A stretch of 64,000 nt of DNA from Neocallimastix lanati (nom. inval.) (GCA_016946835.1 JACVTC010000130.1:297001-361000); one strand, 5' to 3'; positions 11,022 through 22,191 are shown, counted from the stretch's first letter. A program made the numbers and translations. Notes: generated from the letters alone by a model not told the origin.

Positions 11022-12899
11022 ATGAATAACAGTATAAATAATAAAGATAAATTATTGGAAAAATATAATGAAAATAAAAAAATTACACCTGAAGTATTAA
11101 AAATTCTAATAAATGAAAATTATAATGATTTATATATATCTTCTTCCTTAATAAAATTATTAATTAAAAAGAATAAAATGGTTTTATTAAAAAATATTTT
11201 TGATAATTTAAAGATTTATGATAATGACTTTATTAAATGGTTACTTTTGCTGTATAAAAATAAATCTTCTATTTCTACCGAGAAATTAAATCAAGAAATC
11301 TCTGAAGATAAATATAAAATAATAATAGATTATGAAAAAGGGTATGATATTTTTTATAAACTTCGTCATAAGAATTGGAAGACTTATAGAATTGAAAATA
11401 TGAATAAAAATTTAATATATTATTTAGTTGAACACGGAGTAGATATAAATAAAGATAATATGTTTAAAGAAACACCTTTATTTTATGCATGTAAAAGTGG
11501 AAATAAAGATTTAGTTGAATACTTGGTGGAACATGGAGCAGATATAAATAAAGAAGATAAAAATGGGGAAACACCATTATTTAGAGCATGTGGAATTGAA
11601 AATAAATATATAATAGAAATAATAAAGAAATATGGAGAAAATATAAATAGTAGAAATAAAGATTTAGTAGAATACTTGGTGGAACATGGAGCAGATATAA
11701 ATAAAGAAAATCTGAATGGTAAAACAGTATTATTTATTGCATGTACAAATGGAAACAAAGATTTAGTACAATATATGGTGGAACATGGAGCAAAAATAAA
11801 TAAAGAAGATAAAAATGGTGAAACATCATTATTTAGAACATGTAAAAGTGGAAACAAAGGTTTAGTAGAATACTTGGTGGAACATGGAGCAGATATAAAT
11901 AAAGAAAATCTGAATGGTAAAACAGTATTATTTATTGCATGTACAAATGGAAACAAAGATTTAGTACAATATATGGTGGAACATGGAGCAAAAATAAATA
12001 AAGAAGATAAAAATGGTGAAACATCATTATTTAGAACATGTAAAAGTGGAAACAAAGGTTTAGTAGAATACTTGGTGGAACATGGAGCAGATATAAATAA
12101 AGAAAATCTGAATGGTAAAACAGTATTATTTATTGCATGTACAAATGGAAACAAAGATTTAGTACAATATATGGTGGAACATGGAGCAAAAATAAATAAA
12201 GAAGATAAAAATGGTGAAACATCATTATTTAGAACATGTAAAAGTGGAAACAAAGGTTTAGTAGAATACTTGGTGGAACATGGAGCAGATATAAATAAAA
12301 AAAATTGCAATGGTAGAACACCAATATTTAGAGCTTGTGAAAGTGGAAATAAAGATTTAGTAGAATACTTGGTGGAACATGGAGCAGATATAAATAAAGA
12401 AAAATGGATTGTTCAAGAACTATTATTTATTGCATGTGAAGGCCGAAATAAAAATTTAATAGAATACTTGGTAGAACATGGAGCAGATGTAAATAAGGCA
12501 AATTGGAATGGTGAAACACCATTATTTAGAGCATACAATAGGGGAAATAAAAATTTAGTAAAATGCTTGTTGGAACATGGAGCAAATATAAATGAAAAAG
12601 ATTGGAATGGTGAAACAATATTATATATGGAATGTATAAGTAAAAACACTAATTTTGCTAAATACTTGGTGGAACATGGAGCAGATATAAATAAAGAATA
12701 TGGGAATGGTGAAACAATATTATTTAGAGCATGTACTTATGGAAATAAAGATTTAGTAAAGTACTTGGTGGAACATGGAGCAGATGTAAATAAAGAAAAT
12801 TGGAATGGTAAAACGCCATTATTAAAAGCATATAAAAGTAGAAACAAAGATTTAATAAATTACTTGGCGGAACATGGAGCAGATAAATATAAAGTATAA
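11022..12899 (+). CDS. Ankyrin-repeat protein, 625 residues
   Basis: A single uninterrupted frame starts at ATG 11022, after an A-rich leader. Residues 1-~125 form a non-ankyrin Lys/Asn/Leu-rich head (KITPEVLKILINENYNDLY...). From there to the end run about 15 ankyrin repeats of 33 residues with the pattern G-x-TxLFxAC-xxGNKDLVxYLVEHGADINKE. Ankyrin repeats mediate protein-protein contacts; the partner is unknown. Large families of this repeat style occur in anaerobic gut fungi. Three 66-residue double repeats in the middle are virtually identical in DNA, so the array has recently expanded or been homogenised. The frame appears to have ended originally 22 codons later (next feature). A truncated tandem copy of the head lies at 14100. 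Confidence 0.88.
   Translation: MNNSINNKDKLLEKYNENKKITPEVLKILINENYNDLYISSSLIKLLIKKNKMVLLKNIFDNLKIYDNDFIKWLLLLYKNKSSISTEKLNQEISEDKYKIIIDYEKGYDIFYKLRHKNWKTYRIENMNKNLIYYLVEHGVDINKDNMFKETPLFYACKSGNKDLVEYLVEHGADINKEDKNGETPLFRACGIENKYIIEIIKKYGENINSRNKDLVEYLVEHGADINKENLNGKTVLFIACTNGNKDLVQYMVEHGAKINKEDKNGETSLFRTCKSGNKGLVEYLVEHGADINKENLNGKTVLFIACTNGNKDLVQYMVEHGAKINKEDKNGETSLFRTCKSGNKGLVEYLVEHGADINKENLNGKTVLFIACTNGNKDLVQYMVEHGAKINKEDKNGETSLFRTCKSGNKGLVEYLVEHGADINKKNCNGRTPIFRACESGNKDLVEYLVEHGADINKEKWIVQELLFIACEGRNKNLIEYLVEHGADVNKANWNGETPLFRAYNRGNKNLVKCLLEHGANINEKDWNGETILYMECISKNTNFAKYLVEHGADINKEYGNGETILFRACTYGNKDLVKYLVEHGADVNKENWNGKTPLLKAYKSRNKDLINYLAEHGADKYKV
11664..12259 (+). repeat. 198-bp tandem repeat, three nearly identical copies
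   Basis: The ankyrin double repeat recurs with a 198-base period; for example GAAAATCTGAATGGTAAA occurs at about 11706, 11904 and 12102. By eye the copies differ by only single bases (AAAGATTTAG against AAAGGTTTAG), although the flanking repeats have diverged. Confidence 0.9.
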
Positions 12900-12968
12900 A
12901 AAGATGGTAAAACAGTATTATATTATGGAAATAATAATATAGAACAATATTTACTAAAATATCTATAA
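12900..12968 (+). pseudogene. Orphaned ankyrin C-terminus after an in-frame stop
   Basis: Directly after the stop TAA at 12897-12899 the same frame continues for 22 codons: KDGKTVLYYGNNNIEQYLLKYL, i.e. a DGKTxLxxG...QYLLKYL half repeat, followed by TAA. It still looks like the end of an ankyrin repeat. The upstream stop is therefore best explained as a recent nonsense mutation or, less likely, read-through. Confidence 0.7.
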
Positions 12969-13005
12969 TTTTTGTAAATTATAGATATAAATAAAAACAA
13001 TTAAC

Positions 13006-13048
<43 letters not shown>

Positions 13049-13813
13049 ATTACTTAATTTATTACATATAAATAAAGATAATAATTTATCAGTTTAATTT
13101 TTTTTTTTCATTTGACTATTACATCCTGCTTCATTATTGTTCTAAAAATTTATATTTATATAAAATATACTATATTCTATTTTTTTATTTTTTTTTATTT
13201 CTCTTTTATAATATAATATAATAATTATATTAAAATATATTATATTTCTTAAAAATATATTATTATTAAAACTTTATTATTATTAAAAATATGAAATTTA
13301 TTAAATAATTAAAAAAGAAATAGTGTTAAATAAAAAGAGGGAACTTTGAAATTAGAGAAAAGTTACAAAGACTAATTAATTAATTAATAAAAGTTATATA
13401 TATTTTTTTTTAATAAAATATACCTTTAAACTATTTTTAATTTATAAACAAAAATAAAATAAATAAAGGTTTTAAATATTTATTTTATATTTTTGTTATA
13501 ATTTGATTTTTTTGTGTTATTTATAAATAAATAATCAATCATTATTTATTTTTATTTTATTAAAAGTTGTAAAATAATTCTCTTTTAAAAAATAAGAATT
13601 AAAGGCAACTTTAGAATACATAAATTTATAAACTTAAATTATTATGAATTTTTATATCAGTTATATTATATTAGTTATATAAAAATAAATAGAAAAAAAT
13701 TGAATATATAATATATTAAAAATTTTTAATTTTTTATGTCCAAAATTTAAAATTTTTTAATAAATTTAATATTCAATTAAATTTTTAATTTATTTAATTT
13801 TTTAAATATATGA

Positions 13814-13848
<35 letters not shown>

Positions 13849-14099
13849 TTATTTATTGTTTATATAAAGATATTTTTTTCCTTTTTTTTTCAAATTTTTT
13901 TCTTTTATTTTTTTATTTTTAATTTTATTTTATATATATTTAATTAAAATATTTAAAAAATATCTATTTCAATTATTATTTATACATATTTTTATTTATT
14001 AAGAAAATAAAAATTAATTAACAAAAAGATAATAATAAAACAAAACAAAACAAAACAAAACAGAACAAAAAAAAAAAAAAAAAAAAAAATAAAATAAAT
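12969..14099. other. Intergenic DNA; second half duplicates the ankyrin gene's upstream flank
   Basis: No gene is visible. From about 13690 the sequence parallels 10640-11021: shared segments such as TTTTTTATGTCCAA and TTTAAAATTTTTTAATAAAT, an A/T tract, TTATTAATAAAATAAAAATT and an AAAACAAAACA leader. This marks a segmental duplication of the promoter and the head of the ankyrin gene. Confidence 0.7.
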
Positions 14100-14276
14100 A
14101 TGAATAACAGTATAAATAAGAAAGATATATTATTGGAAAAATATAGAGAAAACAAATTTGCATCTGAAAGATTAAAAAGTCTAATGAACGATAATCACCA
14201 TGATTTATATACATCTTCTTCCTTAATAAAATTATTAATTAAAGAGAAAAAAATTGTTATAAATATTAACAAATAA
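14100..14276 (+). pseudogene. Truncated ankyrin-gene duplicate (head only)
   Basis: ATG 14100 opens a 58-residue frame, MNNSINKKDILLEKYRENK...SSSLIKLLIKEKK, that matches the first ~58 residues of the ankyrin protein starting at 11022 with point differences. Homology ends near 14265, where the repeat-rich DNA begins. No ankyrin repeats follow. It is most likely a duplicate cut off by a mobile-element insertion or deletion. Confidence 0.8.
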
Positions 14277-16803
14277 AGTATTAAAATAAATAAGTTTTAA
14301 TTATAATTTGTTTATAAAAGTTGAGTTATAAAATAACTAAAATATTAATTATTTTAAATAAAAGTAATTTGAGGATTATTTAACTATGTAATTTTAATTT
14401 TGAATTGTTTATAAATTTGTTTATTTATTATTTACAATTTATTAAATTTGTTTATTATTTTGTTTATTTGTAATTTTAGAAGAATATTAATTATTGATTT
14501 ATTTTAGTTTTAATTAAAATTGTTAATAATTAATTAAATTATTATTATTTTATTTTCATTTATTTCTTTTAATTAATTGTCTTAAATTGATTTCAAGATT
14601 TCTAAGAGAATTAATTTTGAGTTAAATTAAATAAGAATTTATTATTTATTATTTATTTTAATTTTATAATTTCGTTGTTTATCAAAATTGTTATGGTTTA
14701 GAAATATTTTTATTTAATTATTTATTTTTTTCTGTCTGTCTACATTTTAATTATTGAAAAACTTCAATTATTTATACTTTTTGAAAAAAAAAAATAAAAA
14801 TAAATATGTAAAGCCTTTCTACATTTTATTTAAAAAAAATAATTTACTATTACTAATTACTTCAAATTTTATATTAAATTAAATTAACTAATTCATAATT
14901 ATTTTATTTTAATAAATATAATTTATATTATTTTTCATAAAAACTAAATTATTTAATATATAAGAAAAGAAACAAACAAAATTTAAAAAGATTTTACAGA
15001 AAAATAAAGTTATTTTAATCAAGAATATTGATATAATATTCTTATATTTTATATAAAATAAATTTAAAAACTATAATATATTTAATATTTATTATTAATC
15101 AATTAAGATTTGATTATATTTGTTGGGAATAAAAATATTAAATAATCAATTTAAAAATAAAATAAAATACTAAAAAGAATACAATTTTAATATTGATACA
15201 ATATAATAATAATATAATAATATATTTGAAAATAAAAATAAAATATTAATATTGATAATAAACACTTTAATAAAATAATAAAATTTAAGGTTAAATTATA
15301 GATATTGATATTAATAATAAAAATATAGAATTATTGATAATATTTAAGAAACTTTTAATAAAAATAAAAAAAAATATATTTATAAAATACTTTAATATAG
15401 AAAATATAGTAAAGTAAAATTAAGTAAAGAACAATATAATGGATTCTAAAGTAAGTTGAAATTCTAATTAATAATCCATTATATGTTCGTTCTTTACCAT
15501 ATTATATAATTAATTATATTATATATTTTTATAATAAACTTATATTAATAATAAAATAATAAAATAATTTTATAATATTATATCTTATTAAATATTAATT
15601 TTAACTTATTTAGAAAATATTAATAATAAAATTATTTACAATAATATTTAAAATAATAATTATATCACTTTACATTATTTTTAAATATCTCGTATCAAAC
15701 AGCTGATTTATACCTGATATTCTTAATCTACAAAATTAAATTTTGTAGAAGTGAATACGAGGATAAATACTGAATAAAATAGATTTAAGAAATTTAAAAA
15801 AAAATAAATATGTTTTATTATTAAACACAAAAATGTTTTATTAAAAAAAATTTATTTTTATTTTAATATTAATCTTTATTTATTTAATAATTAATTTTGT
15901 TTAAATTAATAAAATAATTGTTAAAACTAATAAAATAATAAAATGAAATATTTATTATTTATACTAATTTATTTTAAATTTTAATAATAAAATTGATTAT
16001 AAATAACTAATAAAATATATATAATAATTTATTAAATAATTAATAATCATACTTTTTGATTATTAAAACTAATAAAATATCTATAATAATTTATTAAATA
16101 ATTAATAATCATACTTTTTGATTATTAAAACTAATAAAATATCTATAATAATTTATTAAATAATTAATAATCATACTTTTTGATTATTAAAATTAATAAA
16201 ATATCCATAATAATTTATTAAATAATTAATAATAATGAATAATTTATAAGAAATATTTATATGTTTTCATATTTTTCTTTGATTTTAAGCTATTTACATT
16301 AAAAATAATAAAATTAATAAAAGAGAAATAAAGAATAATTTATTATTAAATTAAACAATATTTACAATTAAAATGTTAATAAAGATGAGTTTTAAAATGT
16401 TATTTTAATTACAATTTGTTTATAAAAGTTGAGTTATAAAATAAATAAAATAATCATTATTTTAAATAAAAGTAACTTAAAAATTATTTAACTATTTAAT
16501 TTTAATTTTGAGATGTTTATAAGTTTGTTTATTTGTTATTTATAATTTATTAAATTTGTTTATTATTTTGTTTATTTGTAGTTTTAGAAAAATATTATTT
16601 ATTAATTTATTTTAGTTTTTAATTAAAATTATTAATGATTAATTAATTTATTATTATTTTATTTTAATTATTTTTATTTAATTAAATTTTCTTAAATATG
16701 GATTTAATTTTTTTTTTAGAATGGATTAATTTTTGGGTTAAGTTATACAAGAATTTGTTCTTTATTATTTATTTTAATTTAATAATTTTGTTATTTATCA
16801 CAG
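14277..16803. other. Non-coding LTR-like repeats, left part of the mobile-DNA block
   Basis: No coding potential is visible. A ~410-bp segment at about 14285-14690 recurs at about 16385-16800 with roughly 85-90% similarity by eye; both copies end in TTTATCA. A hairpin-rich segment follows (AAGAAC...ATAATGGATT at ~15428 against AATCCATTAT...GTTCTT at ~15474). A segment at about 15505-15694 ends in ATCTCGTATCA and recurs at about 18105-18302. After it comes AACAGCTGAT, apparently an unoccupied version of the target used elsewhere in this block, and then the perfect palindrome CTACAAAATTAAATTTTGTAG at ~15730 (shown here in 21 bases; core CAAAATTAAATTTTG). Confidence 0.65.
16005..16245. repeat. 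62-bp tandem repeat, ~3.7 copies
   Basis: Units beginning AACTAATAAAATAT start at 16005, 16067, 16129 and 16191, an exact 62-base period. Each contains TAATAATCATACTTTTTGAT. Confidence 0.9.
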
Positions 16804-17766
16804 TGTAATAATTTAATTATAAAATTAATTATAATTAAATTATTAACTACAACTTAATAATAATTAAATAATAATTATTATTAAATTGAGAAAGCAAAAA
16901 GGATAAATATACTTATCTTTTATAAGAAAGAGTTTATTATAACTAATTATAATAAACTAATAACACAGAATTGTCAAGAGAAAGGATTATTTTATTTTGT
17001 TTTATTTTTAAATTTGTTTTATTAAAACTTATTTTATTAAAATAGAAATATAAAATATTTATTAATGTTATTACTATATTATAATTGTTATGATAATTAC
17101 TCTTGATTTCTCAAAGAGAATTCAAGAGCCTTATTTATACTTTTATGAAAAATAAGGTTAAATTAAAAAATGTTTTCTAATCTTAACAAATCTCTTATCT
17201 AGGAAAAGATTAGAGAGAAAAACCTAGATAAGATTTTTGATCGATATTCTATCCATATCGATCATCGTATCAATTAGGTAAAACCAATTACTTTTAAGAA
17301 GTAATTGGGAAAAACCCTAATTAACCGATTCGCTAATCTAATGTAATTGATCGAAGATAAAAGAATAAAATAATAAAAAATATTTCGATCATAAAATCAT
17401 AAATTTACAAATAAGGAAAATAACATAATAATGATATTAATAAACAAAATACAGAATACATTATTAAAATACATATTAGAATACATAATATATTTGTTTA
17501 CAATTTAATTAAATAAATAAACTAATATTAATAAATTTAATAATTAAATGTATAATTATATAAACTATAATTATTTATAAATGTATAAATAATAATTAAT
17601 TAATTAAATTTTGTTGTATTAAATTGATGAATATTTAATATGAAGTTAAATAAATTATTAATAATATTTAAATGAATAAATATTATATAATTAAATAAAG
17701 TTATAATTATAACTTTAACTAAGAAAATATAATTATTTTATTTAAAAATAATTATAGATTCTTACA
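16804..17766 (+). mobile_element. Element A, copy 1: hairpin-rich non-coding LTR-like element
   Basis: It begins TGTAATAATT and ends TTCTTACA, so the termini are inverted (TGTAA/TTACA). It is flanked on both sides by CACAG (16799-16803 and 17767-17771), a 5-bp target duplication. There is no coding frame. The whole length is a series of stems: 16806-16822/16829-16845 (17 bp), 16932-16942/16947-16957 (11 bp), 17100-17128, 17129-17136/17150-17157, an interleaved pair (separate entry), 17238-17247/17255-17264, 17284-17293/17299-17308 and 17348-17355/17384-17391. Copy 2 keeps them with compensatory changes. It could be a solo LTR of an unseen retrotransposon or a small non-autonomous structured element. 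Confidence 0.8.
17176..17233 (+). other. Interleaved (pseudoknot-type) pairing in element A copy 1
   Basis: TCTAATCTT (17176-17184) is complementary to AAGATTAGA (17206-17214). TCTTATCTAGG (17193-17203), lying between them, is complementary to CCTAGATAAGA (17223-17233). The order S1-S2-S1'-S2' is that of an H-type pseudoknot. The same four blocks occur in copy 2 at 18662-18670, 18680-18689, 18692-18700 and 18709-18718. Confidence 0.8.
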
Positions 17767-17771
17767 CACAG

Positions 17772-18300
17772 CTGATACAATTAATTTAAAAAGTATCATA
17801 AAATATGGGAAAAGCAAGAGGGAATTAATCAAGAAATATCGTATTTATGAAATAGTATAATAATTATTATATATTTATATAATACACTCAAATTATTATT
17901 TTAGAATATAATGTTCATTTTATTATATTTATTTATTAAAATTATTCACTTTATTATATTTATTTATTAAAATAATTATTCACTATTATTCATTCTCAAT
18001 TAATACATTTCAATAAAAATAAAAACACAACATTTTTTTATAATTAAAACTTCCTAATTTTTATCTTATTATTCTCTATATTATTATTTAAAATTTGTAC
18101 TTATTATATAATTAATTATATTATATATATTTTTTATAATAAACTTATATTAATAATAAAATAATTTTATAATTTTATAATATTATATCTTATTAAATAT
18201 TAATTTTAACTTATTTAGAAAATATTAATAATAAAATTATTTACAATAATATTTAAAATAATAATTATATCACTTTACATTCTTATTAAATATCTCGTAT
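17772..18300. other. Non-coding DNA between the two element A copies
   Basis: It begins CTGATACAATTAAT, the right half of the target into which copy 1 inserted. It ends with a second copy of the ~190-bp segment also seen at 15505-15694 (ending ATCTCGTATCA). No gene is seen. Confidence 0.6.
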
Positions 18301-18305
18301 CACAG

Positions 18306-19178
18306 TGTAATAATTCTATTAAGAACTAACTCAAAATAGAATTATTGACTACAACTTAACGACTAATTCATTAAGTTGAGAAAATAAAATAAAATAATTT
18401 TTTTTTTACCTTTTGAGTAGAGTTTATTATAAAATTAATTATAATAATAACACAAAAAGTAAGAGAAGAATTGTTTGTATAAATTGATTTTAAAAATATG
18501 TTTTTGAATAAAATATTTTTATTAATTTATTAAAGTTAAAAATATAAAATTGTTACTATTATAACTATGTTTTTATAATAATAACTCTTGATTTCTCAAA
18601 GAGAACTCAAGAGCCTTATTTATATTTTTTTATGAAAATAAGGTTAAATAAGAAAGGGTTTTCTAATCTTAACAAATCTCTTATCTAGGAAAAGATTAGA
18701 TAGAAAAACCTAGATAAGTTTTCGATCGATATTCTATCCATATCGATCATCGCATTAATTAAGTAAAACCGATTACTTCTAAAAAGTAATTGGAAAAAAT
18801 CTTAATTAACCGATTTTCCAATCTAATGATCGAAAATAAAAGAATAAAATAATAAAAGATATTTCGATCATTTAATTTATCCTTATATTAAAAATATAAA
18901 ATTAAATAGTTAATAAAATACAGAATACATTATAAAATACAGAATACATTATAAAATACAGAATAAAATACAATACAAAATACATTAGTTACAGTAGAGG
19001 ATTTAACATATTGTAAATATATTATTTAAAATTAATTAAATAAATTTTGTTAAATTAATGAATATTTAAAATTAAATTAAATAAATTTAATAAATATTAT
19101 ATGTAATTAAATAAAGTTATAGTTATAATAACTAAGAAAATATAATTATTTGTTAGCAAATAATTATAGATTCTTACA
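18306..19178 (+). mobile_element. Element A, copy 2
   Basis: Same ends as copy 1 (TGTAATAATT...TTCTTACA) and the same 5-bp duplication CACAG (18301-18305, 19179-19183), 873 bp long. The first hairpin (18309-18320/18335-18346) has T-A to C-G and A-T to T-A replacements relative to copy 1, which preserves the stem. The hairpin CCGATTACTT/AAGTAATTGG near 18770 has a G opposite T where copy 1 has A-T, as expected if RNA pairing matters. The insertion context (TATCACAG...CACAGCTGATA) is nearly that of copy 1. No coding potential. Confidence 0.8.
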
Positions 19179-19183
19179 CACAG

Positions 19184-19823
19184 CTGATAAATAATAATAA
19201 TATATATTAAGAAATAGTAAAAGATTTTATAATATTTTAAATATTAAAATAATTAAATAGTAATAACTTAATAATGATCTTATTCATAATATTAAATAAT
19301 TATAATAATTTTTATTATTATAATAGTATTATTTAATAATAATATTTATATACATTTGATTGGAAAATATAGTTACACCAACTATAATAATAATATAAAT
19401 ATAAAATTTTTTATATGGAATAATTAGTTCTATATAAATTAATTTATAAAATTTTTAGGAAATAATTATGAAAAATATTAAGAGAATTTATTTAGAAAAA
19501 TAATGAATTATAACAATTAAAAATATTTCTCAACGTTGTATAATCAACTATAAAAATATTAAATAAAAATTATTATAACAAATATATAAAGTTATAAACT
19601 ATATTATTTATATAATAGTATTTAACTATTTTAATTATTTATAAAAAGAATTATAATATTTAATATATAGATTAAATATTATATAAATTTTAAATAAAAT
19701 ATTTTTTTTAAAATAATTAAGTAAATTTAAATATTAAATATCGGTAAAACTTGTTAAAATAAAACAAGGTAAAACGATATAAAATAAGTTTAAGAAAATA
19801 AAATAAATAATACCTTAAACTTA
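19184..19823. other. Non-coding mobile-block DNA
   Basis: A/T-rich, no frame. It ends with an inverted repeat AATAAGTTTAAG / CTTAAACTTATT (about 19783-19826) directly before the next element. Confidence 0.55.
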
Positions 19824-19827
19824 TTAC

Positions 19828-20299
19828 TGATACGATATTTTTATAGTCGTATACTTTTATGGGACTTGCAATATTTTATTTGAGGAAAATTAATATATTC
19901 TAATAAAACAATTAATAATTTTAACACAATAATTATATTAAATAAAACTTAAATATTTTATTATTATTTATATAATACTTTATTTATAATTATTTAAATT
20001 TTACATTAATTACATTTTTAACATTACTTTTATTATTTTATTTTACTAATTATTTCTAACTAAAAATCTCAATTAAGGCCTCTCTCTAAGACCATTTAAT
20101 TATATTTATTTTCTCTATCTCTAAAATATTATTATTATTTTTTTTAATAATTCTTATTTTAATTTATTTATTTTTAATTTTTTTTTTATTGTTTATTATT
20201 ATTTTAAACTATATAATTTTTATTTTAACTTTAATTAATTATATTTTATTATTTTTCTAAATTTATTAATTTTTATATTTATTTATTCATCCCGTATCA
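19828..20299. mobile_element. Solo LTR-like element F (472 bp)
   Basis: It begins TGATACGATATT and ends CCCGTATCA. The duplication TTAC is present on both sides (19824-19827 and 20300-20303). Size and ends match the Gypsy-3 LTR family. It has split the ACAG site to the left of element E. Confidence 0.8.
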
Positions 20300-20305
20300 T
20301 TACAG

Positions 20306-22187
20306 TGATACGGGCTGGGGTTGAAACACTAAGATATTCAAAACAAAAAAAAATAAATATTAACACATAACTATAAAAATAAATTTGGAAACAAGAAAAA
20401 AAATTAATTTTTAAAATATTCTTTATTTAAATTTAAAATTAAAATTATTTGTTCCAAGTATTAAAAAGAAATTTATTCTTCTTTTTATACTTTTATTTTA
20501 ATACATTTTATTTATTATTAATATATTCTTTATAAAAAAAACTATTATAACTATTTTATTTTAATTTTTAACTATTATTTTAAATTATTTTTTTAAAAAA
20601 AAAAAAAAAAAATAACATTTATTAAATTAAAATATAAAAAATTAATTTAGAGATTGTATCACGAAGGGCATTCCGGGCGGTAGCTTCTTCTTGATATTGT
20701 TTTTCAGAGAGAGAATTATACAGAATTGATATTTTCTGTATTTTAGATCATTTTTTTATTATTGAAATTCTGTATTTTAGTTCATTTTTATTTTTAATAA
20801 AGATTTAATTTATTTTTGATTTTTGATTTATTTTTAGTTTATTTCAAAGGTTTAGAAAATATTATACAGAAACTTATAATTCTGTATTTTATATCAAATA
20901 TTTATTGAAATAGGTTTTTATTATTCTTAATATAAAAATAAGAATTAATAATGATTTAAATATTATATAATTTTTAATAAGAATATTTAATAATAATTTT
21001 TATTATATTCAAAAGATTTTTATTAGAATATTTAATAATAATTTTTATTATATTTGATATTAATAAAAGATTTTAATAAGAATATTTAATAATAATTTTT
21101 ATTATATTTAATATTAATAAAAGAATTTTATAAGAATATTTAATAATAATTTTTATTATATTTGATATTAATAAAAGATTTTTATTAGAATATGTATTTT
21201 ATTATATTTGATATTAATAAAAGATTTTAATAAGAATATTTAATAATAATTTTTATTAGATTTGATATTAATAAAAGAATTTTATAAGAATATTTAATAA
21301 TTTTTATTATATTTGATATTAATAAAATATTTTAATAAGAATATTTAATAATAATTTTTATTAGATTTGATATTAATAAAAGAATTTTATAAGAATATTT
21401 AATAATAATTTTTATTATAAAAGATTTTAATAAGAATATTTAATAATAATTTTTATTATATTTGATATTAATAAAAGATTTTTATTAGAATATTTAATAA
21501 TTTTTATTATATTTGATATTAATAAAAGATTTTAATAAGAATATTTAATAATAATTTTTATTAGATTTGATATTAATAAAAGAATTTTATAAGAATATTT
21601 AATAATAATTTTTATTATAAAAGATTTTAATAAGAATATTTAATAATAATTTTTATTATATTTAATATTAATAAAAGAAATTTATAAGAATATTTAATAA
21701 TAATTTTTATTATATTTAATATTAGTAAAAGAATTTTATAAGAATATTTAATAATAATTTTTATTATAAAAGATTTTAATAAGAATATTTAATAATAATT
21801 TTTATTATATTTAATATTAATAAAAGATTTTTATTAGAATATTTAATAATTTTTATTATATTTGATATTAATAAAAGATTTTAATAAGAATATTTAATAA
21901 TAATTTTTATTATATTTAATATTAATAAAAGAAATTTATAAGAATATTTAATAATAATTTTTATTATATTTAATATATTAATAAAAGAAATTTATAAGAA
22001 TATTTAATAATAATTTTTATTATATTTGATATTAATAAAAGATTTTAATAAGAATATTTAATAATAATTTTTATTATATTTGATATTAATAAAATATTTA
22101 AATAAGAATATTTAATAATAATTTTATTTTATTATTATTAAGAGTATTTAATAGGAAATACAAGGTATTTAGTGACACCCCGTATCA
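20306..22187. mobile_element. Element E (1882 bp) with inverted ends TGATACGGG/CCCGTATCA
   Basis: The 9-bp termini are perfect inverted repeats, and both flanks are ACAG (20302-20305 and 22188-22191). A first part, 20306-20661, is LTR-like (TGATACGGG...TTGTATCA). It is followed by a short G/C-richer piece (CCGGGCGG) that resembles the primer-binding region of Gypsy-3. The rest is a 54-bp minisatellite. There are no usable frames, so this is at most a non-autonomous or decayed LTR element. Confidence 0.7.
20940..22135. repeat. 54-bp minisatellite inside element E, about 20 units
   Basis: The unit is roughly AAGAATATTTAATAATAATT followed by TTTATTATATTTGATATTAATAAAAGATTTTAAT (second part quoted across its pieces TTTATTATATTTGAT and ATTAATAAAAGATTTT). 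Units of 54 bases alternate with shortened ones. Confidence 0.85.
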
Positions 22188-22191
22188 ACAG

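Noticed and set aside
11483-12310. 275-residue frame on the - strand
   Set aside because: It is antisense to the ankyrin repeats and repeats with their 198-base period; its openness follows from the codon pattern of the real gene.
20940-22135. CRISPR-like array
   Set aside because: The units are contiguous without unique spacers, and the genome is eukaryotic.
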